A stretch of 64,000 nt of DNA, from assembly GCF_900106995.1 (NCBI RefSeq), contig NZ_FNOK01000025.1, positions 1 to 64,000 on the forward strand, read 5' to 3'. Below, piece by piece: positions 59,087-64,000 of this stretch. Under the pieces are notes generated by a model. That model saw only the letters and a list, made by a program, of their open reading frames with translations. It had not been told where the DNA came from and searched no databases. This DNA is from Saccharopolyspora shandongensis (lineage in GTDB: Bacteria > Actinomycetota > Actinomycetes > Mycobacteriales > Pseudonocardiaceae). Within the stretch, counting starts at the first letter, position 1. Every line of letters begins with the position of its first letter. The translations under genes were made by a program, and so were the position numbers.

Positions 59087-60226
59087 GTGAATCCCTCCAT
59101 GTCCGGTGCCGAAGAAGTGCGCGACAACACTCGGTCGTCGGATCCGCACGCAGCCGGGACCGCCGTCGACGGCCGGTCGCTGGCCGGCTACACCACGCTG
59201 CGGCTGGGTGGCCCGGCGGCCGACCTGGTGGTCGCGCACCACCCAGACGACCTGACCGCCGCGGTGCGGGCCGCGGACTCGGCCGGGCAGCGGCTGCTGG
59301 TGCTGGGCGGCGGATCGAACGTCGTGGTCGCGGACGAGGGCTTCGCCGGGCACGTGGTGCGGATCGCCACCAAGGGGCGTCAGTACGACAGCGTCGGCGA
59401 CGGGCTGGTGCAGCTCACGGCGGAGGCCGGCGAGGACTGGGACGAGGTGGTCGCCGACACGGTCCGCCAGGGCCTGGGCGGGCTCGAATGCCTGTCCGGG
59501 ATCCCCGGCCTGACCGGGGCGACGCCGGTGCAGAACGTCGGTGCCTACGGCGTCGAGGTGTCCGAGCTGCTGGTCTCGGTCGACTTGCTGGACCGCGCCA
59601 CCGGGCGAGTGCGTACGGTCCCGGCCGACGAGCTCGGGCTGGCCTACCGGACCAGCGTGCTCAAGCACAGCGACGCGGCCGTGGTGCTGCGCGCCCGGTT
59701 CCTGCTGCGCGACGGCGGCCGGTCGGCCCCGATCCGGTACGCCGAGCTCGCGCGCACGCTCGGCGTGGAGCCCGGCGGGCAGGTCGACGTGGCAGCCGCC
59801 CGCGAGGCGGTGCTGGCGCTGCGGCGCGGCAAGGGCATGGTGCTCGACCCGGCCGACCACGACACCTGGAGCGCCGGTTCGTTCTTCACGAACCCGATCG
59901 TCGAGGCCGACGACGTGCCCGAGGTGCTGTCCCGGATCGGCGCCGAGATCGGCCCGGACCAGCGGATCCCGCAGTACCCGGCGGACGGCGGCCAGACCAA
60001 GCTGTCCGCGGCGTGGCTGATCGAGCGCGCCGGGTTCGCCAAGGGGCATCCCGGCCCCGGCGGACGGGTGGGGCTGTCCACCAAGCACACCCTCGCGCTG
60101 ACCAACCGCGGCGCCGCGACGACCCGCGACCTGCTACTTCTAGCGCGTGAAGTTCGGGACGGGGTACGCCTGGCCTTCGGCGTTTCGCTGGCACCCGAGC
60201 CCGTGTTGGTGGACTGTTCGCTGTAG
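59087..60226 (+). CDS. murB: UDP-N-acetylenolpyruvoylglucosamine reductase
   Basis: 379 aa, FAD/NADPH enzyme of peptidoglycan precursor synthesis. FAD-binding LLVLGGGSNVVVADEGFAGH, catalytic-region SGIPGLTGATPVQNVGAYGV, GLAYRTSVLK, Ser proton donor in WSAGSFFTNPIV, and KLSAAWLIERAGFAKG. Start GTG 59087 or ATG 59099; neither has a strong ribosome site. Synteny with Rv0482 supports the call. Confidence 0.95.
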   Translation: MNPSMSGAEEVRDNTRSSDPHAAGTAVDGRSLAGYTTLRLGGPAADLVVAHHPDDLTAAVRAADSAGQRLLVLGGGSNVVVADEGFAGHVVRIATKGRQYDSVGDGLVQLTAEAGEDWDEVVADTVRQGLGGLECLSGIPGLTGATPVQNVGAYGVEVSELLVSVDLLDRATGRVRTVPADELGLAYRTSVLKHSDAAVVLRARFLLRDGGRSAPIRYAELARTLGVEPGGQVDVAAAREAVLALRRGKGMVLDPADHDTWSAGSFFTNPIVEADDVPEVLSRIGAEIGPDQRIPQYPADGGQTKLSAAWLIERAGFAKGHPGPGGRVGLSTKHTLALTNRGAATTRDLLLLAREVRDGVRLAFGVSLAPEPVLVDCSL

Positions 60227-60315
60227 CAGCCGAAGAGCCGAACGGCCGTAAGAGTGACTCTTCGTGACTGATGCGTAACCCTGAGTGTTAAATGGGGTAG
60301 GTGGAGGGGGCCACC

Positions 60316-61323
60316 ATGCTGAGCATCAGGGAGCTTAGGGATCGGGCGGTCATCCGCCCGATCAAGAGGGCGGTCGAGGACCAGCTCCTGGACCTGCCCG
60401 GGGTGACCGCTGTCGACATCGGTGTGAAACACCATGCCGGGGCACCCACGGGGCAGCAGGCGATCGTCGTCTCGGTGATCCGCAAGAGACCGCGCGATCA
60501 GCTCGTCCCGGGCACCGGCGTGCCGGGCGACATCTTCGGCATCCCGACCGACGTCATCGAGGAACAGCCGGTCCTGCAGCACATCCACTGCGCCCGGCAG
60601 GAGCCGATGGCGCCGAGCCGGCGCCGCGGCGACCGCTCGGGGGCGGTGCGGGCAGGCGGCGGATTAGTGCCGTGCCGGGCCGTCCACCTGGCGCCGCCGA
60701 CCGTGCCGAGCGCCGGGGAGTACCGCCGCATCGGCACGCTCGGGGCGATCGTCACCGGCACCGCGCCGACGGTGGTCACGATGGGCCTGACCACCTTCGA
60801 CGTGGCCTGCCTGGACGACGCCTGGGCGGTGGGCGACCGGATGGCGGATCCGGACGACGGCCGGGTGCACACCGAGCTGGCGCGTGCGGCGCTGTCCGGC
60901 CGGGTCGACGCGGCCGCGGTCGCGATCGCGCCGGGCTCGGAGACGTCGTGCGTGGTCGACGGGATCGGCCCGGTCACCGGGCACGCGACGGCGTACCCGG
61001 GCGAGCGGGTCCGCAAGAACGGCTTCGGCACGGGAGTGACGCTCGGCGTCGTCACCTCCATCGATGCGACCGTGCGGATCGACCACGGCGAGGCCCTGGG
61101 CGTCCGGGTGCTGCGGGAGCAGATCCGGATCACGGCCGCGGACCTGCGGTTCTGCGGGCCGGGTGACGCCGGGGCGGCGGTGCTCGATCCGGGCGGGAGG
61201 ATCATCGGTCTGCACGTGGCGGGCAGCCGCGGCGGATTGTTCGGCTTCGCCAGCCCGATCGCGGACGTGCTGGCGGAACTCGACGTGGAACTCTGCACCG
61301 AATCACAGCGGATCCGGGTCTGA
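60316..61323 (+). CDS. trypsin-fold protein lacking catalytic Ser and His
   Basis: 335 aa, no signal peptide. The C-terminal half has the chymotrypsin-like end FCGPGDAGAAVLDPGGRIIG, LHVAGSRGGLFGFASPIADV. Active relatives have GDSG where this has GDAG, and the segment that usually carries the catalytic His (TxNHV) reads GLTTFDVACLDDAW. A pseudoprotease is therefore likely, perhaps a scaffold or ligand-binding protein. The first 100 residues (LLDLPGVTAVDIGVKHHAGA) form a separate N-domain typical of this family. GGAGG precedes ATG 60316. It sits between murB and the SDR, where mycobacteria have no counterpart. Confidence 0.7.
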   Translation: MLSIRELRDRAVIRPIKRAVEDQLLDLPGVTAVDIGVKHHAGAPTGQQAIVVSVIRKRPRDQLVPGTGVPGDIFGIPTDVIEEQPVLQHIHCARQEPMAPSRRRGDRSGAVRAGGGLVPCRAVHLAPPTVPSAGEYRRIGTLGAIVTGTAPTVVTMGLTTFDVACLDDAWAVGDRMADPDDGRVHTELARAALSGRVDAAAVAIAPGSETSCVVDGIGPVTGHATAYPGERVRKNGFGTGVTLGVVTSIDATVRIDHGEALGVRVLREQIRITAADLRFCGPGDAGAAVLDPGGRIIGLHVAGSRGGLFGFASPIADVLAELDVELCTESQRIRV

Positions 61324-61394
61324 CCCCGCCCTGCTATCCAGGCCCGATCGGCTTTCGGCCGATCGGGCCCGCAGTTTCAACGGAAATCAGAGGC

Positions 61395-61665
61395 TCGATT
61401 TCCATTGAGCGTTTTTCATCCTGGTCGGCCCGCGGTCGCGGGTCGCAAAGCTGCACGTCGATGGGGTGCCGCATGCGCCGCAGGCGCATAACCCACCCAC
61501 GACACTTGCACCGCCGCGGGTTCTCAGAGGTTCCCTCGTCGAGGACGGCCCTGACGCCGTGTATTGGACATACATAAGTCAGGGCACCCACAGACCAGGG
61601 AGCCTCTGAGGTTCCGCCACCCGCACCGCCACGCAAACCGAGGTTGGAAAACCTCATTGAAATCG
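61395..61665 (-). repeat. dispersed folded repeat, copy A2
   Basis: Minus-strand copy starting 22 bp after the SDR stop. Central stem CCCTGAC/GTCAGGG with TGTAT/ATACA inside; arms CTCAGAGG/CCTCTGAG; AACCCGCGGCGGTGC; closing ATGCGCC-tgc-GGCGCAT. Ends form imperfect inverted repeats (CGATTTCCATTGAGCG; read inverted from the other end, CGATTTCAATGAGG). Closest to copy A1. Confidence 0.84.
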
Positions 61666-61686
61666 CGGACCTTCACGCGGAGGCGA

Positions 61687-62436
61687 TCACTCGGTCCTGC
61701 GATGCATGCGGGTGGCCGAGTGCTGGTCGCGGGGTTTGACGGCGATGAAGTCCAGGTTCACGTGGGATGGCCGGGTCACCACGAACGCGATGATGTCCGC
61801 GATGTCGTCGGCGACCAGCGGCGTGATGCCGCGGTAGACCGCCGCCGCGCGGTCCTTGTCACCGCCGAAGCGAACCTCGGAGAACTCCGTCTCCACGGCG
61901 CCCGGCGCGATCTCGGTGAACCGCACCGGCTCGCCCAGGAGCTCGCCCCGCAGCGTGCGGTGCAGCGCGCCCTGGGCGTGCTTGGCCGCGGTGTAGCCCG
62001 CGCCGTTGTCGTAGACCTCGGTGGCAGCCACCGAGGTCACCGTCACCACGTGCCCGTCGCCCGAGGCGACGAGCTTCGGCAACAGCGCCTTGGTGACCCG
62101 CAGCGTGCCGAGCACGTTGGTCTCCCACATCCAGCGCCAGTCGTCCTCGTCGGCTTCGGCGATCTTGGCCAGGCCCTTCGCGCCGCCGGCGTTGTTGATC
62201 AGCACGTGGCATTCCGGCACCTGCTCGACGAACGCCGCCACCGAATCCGGGTCGGTGACGTCCAGCGGCAGCGCGGTGCCGCCGATCTCCTCGGCGAGCG
62301 CGGTCAGCCGTTCGAGCCGCCGGGCGCCCAGCACCACGTGGAAGCCCGCGGCGGCGAGGTGGCGCGCGGTGGCCGCGCCGATGCCGGAACTCGCCCCGGT
62401 GATCACGGCCCAGCGACCTGCAGAACTTGTGCTCAC
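61687..62436 (-). CDS. short-chain dehydrogenase/reductase (Rv0484c-like)
   Basis: 249 aa. TGASSGIGAATARHL (cofactor), LINNAGGAKGLAKIAE, Ser in VTVTSVAATEVYDNG and YTAAKHAQGALHRTLRG (YxxxK). GTG 62436 follows GGGAGGAAG. Classical SDR; NADP preference suggested by LGARRLERL. Substrate unknown. Divergent from the L,D-transpeptidase gene as in M. tuberculosis. Confidence 0.92.
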   Translation of the reverse strand: MSTSSAGRWAVITGASSGIGAATARHLAAAGFHVVLGARRLERLTALAEEIGGTALPLDVTDPDSVAAFVEQVPECHVLINNAGGAKGLAKIAEADEDDWRWMWETNVLGTLRVTKALLPKLVASGDGHVVTVTSVAATEVYDNGAGYTAAKHAQGALHRTLRGELLGEPVRFTEIAPGAVETEFSEVRFGGDKDRAAAVYRGITPLVADDIADIIAFVVTRPSHVNLDFIAVKPRDQHSATRMHRRTE

Positions 62437-62663
62437 GTCTTCTTCCTCCCGGGAGACGGCCGATTGCCCGCGTCCATCGGACCACGTTCGGCCGGGGCTG
62501 ATGTGACGCGCTGGATGTGACACGACACACTGGGGGTCAAGACATCTTTTTTCGCCTTCGGGCGTCTTATGGATATCGAGTCACATCTCGACGGCCATCC
62601 CGTTGCATTTCGGGCAAAGCGGATGGTCGTGCGCACATTCTCTAAGGGGATAGAGGTCAGAAG

Positions 62664-63818
62664 GTGAGTGGTTCCAAGCTGCGGTCGCGGTGGGCTGCGC
62701 TGGCGGGAGCTGTGGCGGCGGTGCTGCTGATCTCGGGCTGCGGTGCGTCCGCGCCGCAGGAGCAGAAACCCGCGGATCCGGTCGCCAAGGTGTCCTTCGA
62801 ACCGGGCGCCGACGCGGGCGAGGTCAACCCGGCGGCGCCGATCACGGCCACCGTGGATCGCGGCAGGTTCGACTCCATCGCGCTGGCCAACACCGACGGG
62901 AAGCAGGTCGCCGGCGAGCTGTCCAAGGACGGCAAGAGCTGGCACGCCACCGAGGCGCTCGGCTACGGCAAGAGCTACTCCTGGACCGGCCAGGCCATCG
63001 GCGATGACGGCAAGCAGGTGCCGGTGCAGGGCACCTTCAGCACGTTGCAGCCGAAGAAGACGATCCGCGCCACGATCAACCCGACCGACAACGCCGAGGT
63101 CGGCATCGCGATGCCGATCAGCGTGAAGTTCGATGAGGCGGTCCAGGACAAGGCGGGGATCCAGCGGGCGCTGACCGTGCAGGCCTCGGTGCCGGTCGAA
63201 GGGGCCTGGGCCTGGCTGTCGGACCGGCAGGTCGACTGGCGGCCGAAGGAGTACTGGCCGGCGCACACCCACGTCAGCGTGCACGCCAAGCTCTACGGCC
63301 AGTCCTACGGCCAGGGTTCCTACGGGCTGGCGGATCTGAGCACCGAGTTCGACATCGGCCGGGCGCAGATCGTCAAGGCGGCGGTGGGCACCCACCGGCT
63401 GGTCGTGATGCGCAACGGCGAGCAGGTGGCCAACTACGCGGCGAGCTACGGCGAGGAGTACGACCCGGGCCGCAACACGCCCAACGGCACGTTCATCGTC
63501 ATGCAGAAGAACCCGGTGGAGATCATGGACAACCCCCGCTACGGCTACCGCGACGTGCGCAAGACCTGGGCGGCGCGGTTCTCGAACCACGGCGAGTTCA
63601 TCCACGAGAACCAGGAGAACGCCGCGGCGCTCGGCAAGGTCAACAACTCGCACGGCTGCATCAACCTCAGCGCGGCCGACGCGAAGGCCTACTTCGACAG
63701 CGCGCTGATCGGCGACCCGGTCGAGGTGACGGGCTCGGCCAGCACCATGCCGCCGCAGTTCGACGTCTACGACTGGCTGCTCAACTGGGATCAGTGGACC
63801 AAGAAGTCCGCGGTCTGA
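62664..63818 (+). CDS. lprQ: lipoprotein L,D-transpeptidase
   Basis: 384 aa. Signal peptide with lipobox LLISGC, so anchored to the outer face of the membrane. Two immunoglobulin-like domains (about 45-250, e.g. TINPTDNAEVGIAMPISVKF), then a YkuD catalytic domain with NTPNGTFIVMQ, HGEFIHEN and SHGCINLSAADAKAY (nucleophile Cys). Forms 3-3 cross-links in peptidoglycan. GTG 62664 behind AGGTCAGAAG. Orthologue of Rv0483/LdtMt5 by motif and position. Confidence 0.93.
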   Translation: MSGSKLRSRWAALAGAVAAVLLISGCGASAPQEQKPADPVAKVSFEPGADAGEVNPAAPITATVDRGRFDSIALANTDGKQVAGELSKDGKSWHATEALGYGKSYSWTGQAIGDDGKQVPVQGTFSTLQPKKTIRATINPTDNAEVGIAMPISVKFDEAVQDKAGIQRALTVQASVPVEGAWAWLSDRQVDWRPKEYWPAHTHVSVHAKLYGQSYGQGSYGLADLSTEFDIGRAQIVKAAVGTHRLVVMRNGEQVANYAASYGEEYDPGRNTPNGTFIVMQKNPVEIMDNPRYGYRDVRKTWAARFSNHGEFIHENQENAAALGKVNNSHGCINLSAADAKAYFDSALIGDPVEVTGSASTMPPQFDVYDWLLNWDQWTKKSAV

Positions 63819-63832
63819 GCTTCCGCTGAAAC

Positions 63833-63884
63833 GGGGCTGTGAGCCCTCCGCTTCGCCATTGCGGCGCGGAGGACTCGCGGCCCC
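63833..63884. terminator. long hairpin between convergent genes
   Basis: GGGGC-tGTGAG-cCCTCCGC pairs with GCGGAGG-aCTCGC-gGCCCC, a stem of about 17 pairs with bulges, immediately after the L,D-transpeptidase stop and before the convergent partial gene. Likely bidirectional terminator. Confidence 0.65.
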
Positions 63885-63901
63885 TTCGCGTTTCTTGCGG
63901 T

Positions 63902-64000
63902 TCAGTCCTCGGCGTCGGTGGCGAGAATCGCCTCGAGGACGCTCGGGAACTTCTCGTCGAGGTCGGCGCAGCGCGGGGTCAGGAAGATCTCGCGGCCCGC
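63902..64000 (-). CDS. C-terminus of an unidentified gene (partial)
   Basis: 33 codons run from the right edge to TGA at 63902, reading AGREIFLTPRCADLDEKFPS and ending EAILATDAED. The frame is open and codon use is typical of the neighbours. I cannot place the family from so little sequence. Confidence 0.5.
   Translation of the reverse strand, partial: AGREIFLTPRCADLDEKFPSVLEAILATDAED

Noticed and set aside
61334-61657. Open frame covering repeat A2 that resembles one in A1 (shared VQLCDPR, RADQDEKRS)
   Set aside because: The similarity comes from the shared repeat DNA. Stem changes are compensated at base level with no sign of codon-level conservation, so it is treated as non-coding.
1-64000. 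CRISPR arrays, rRNA genes, prophage structural genes, replication origin
   Set aside because: No regularly spaced short repeats, no rRNA-like sequence, no phage modules and no clustered DnaA boxes were seen; the direct and inverted repeats present are the families described.

Overview
The window is very GC-rich, gene-dense chromosomal DNA. Frequent GTG/TTG starts, mycothiol-dependent (DinB/MDMPI) enzymes, WXG100/SseB-type secretion proteins, an HbhA-like protein and a gene order matching the Mycobacterium tuberculosis Rv0474-Rv0484c block point to an actinomycete of the Pseudonocardiales, most likely Saccharopolyspora or a close relative. The genus is inferred; no rRNA is present.

Layout. 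1-7 kb: possible IS remnant, secreted chorismate mutase, two PAP2 phosphatases flanking a two-component system, and an NmrA/SnoaL pair beside an MmyB-type regulator. 7.1-7.9 kb: a decayed XRE-DUF5753/DUF397 (Scr1-type) cassette. 7.9-9.8 kb: DUF418 membrane protein and divergent TetR with palindromic operators. 9.8-17.3 kb: an accessory type VII secretion locus on the minus strand, with an SseB-like protein, a WXG100-like partner, a 711-aa toxin ending in an ADP-ribosyltransferase domain, a small coupled gene, and an ADP-ribosylglycohydrolase-fold protein that has lost its metal-binding aspartates. The locus is littered with recombined SseB copies. 17-28 kb: redox enzymes, efflux pumps, a MarR regulator, cytochrome oxidase subunit I, and an AraC regulator broken by an amber codon. 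28-33 kb: a leucine/isovalerate-type operon (TetR, methylcrotonyl-CoA carboxylase beta and alpha, acyl-CoA dehydrogenase) with a perfect operator. 33-40 kb: small conserved genes, a gamma-butyrolactone-receptor-like TetR, tRNA-Glu/Asp/Phe, and a RelQ-like alarmone synthetase lying between tRNA-Phe and a duplicated tRNA-Phe 3' half, then an ABC-F protein. 40-43 kb: YczE and a MocR regulator. 43.6-48.5 kb: a four-gene cluster of cytoplasmic subtilase, ECF-like sigma factor, small beta-domain protein and TPR-CHAT caspase-like protease, which looks like a proteolytic signalling cascade. 48.5-64 kb: mainly core genes, including dapC, the hbhA block, purU, murB, a protease-fold protein lacking its catalytic serine, an SDR and a lipoprotein L,D-transpeptidase.

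Non-coding structure is unusually rich. Five copies of a 150-280-bp folded repeat (22661, 39886, 51101, 56656, 61395) share architecture while several stems differ by compensating changes. Four of the five lie directly 3' of a gene and in its sense orientation. A second family of about 45-bp palindromes shares a GCYATRGC centre (7030, 7899, 18975, 29821, 56801). The strongest candidates for undescribed biology are the secreted ART toxin with its metal-site-less ADP-ribosylhydrolase partner, the subtilase/sigma/CHAT cluster and the covarying dispersed repeat.
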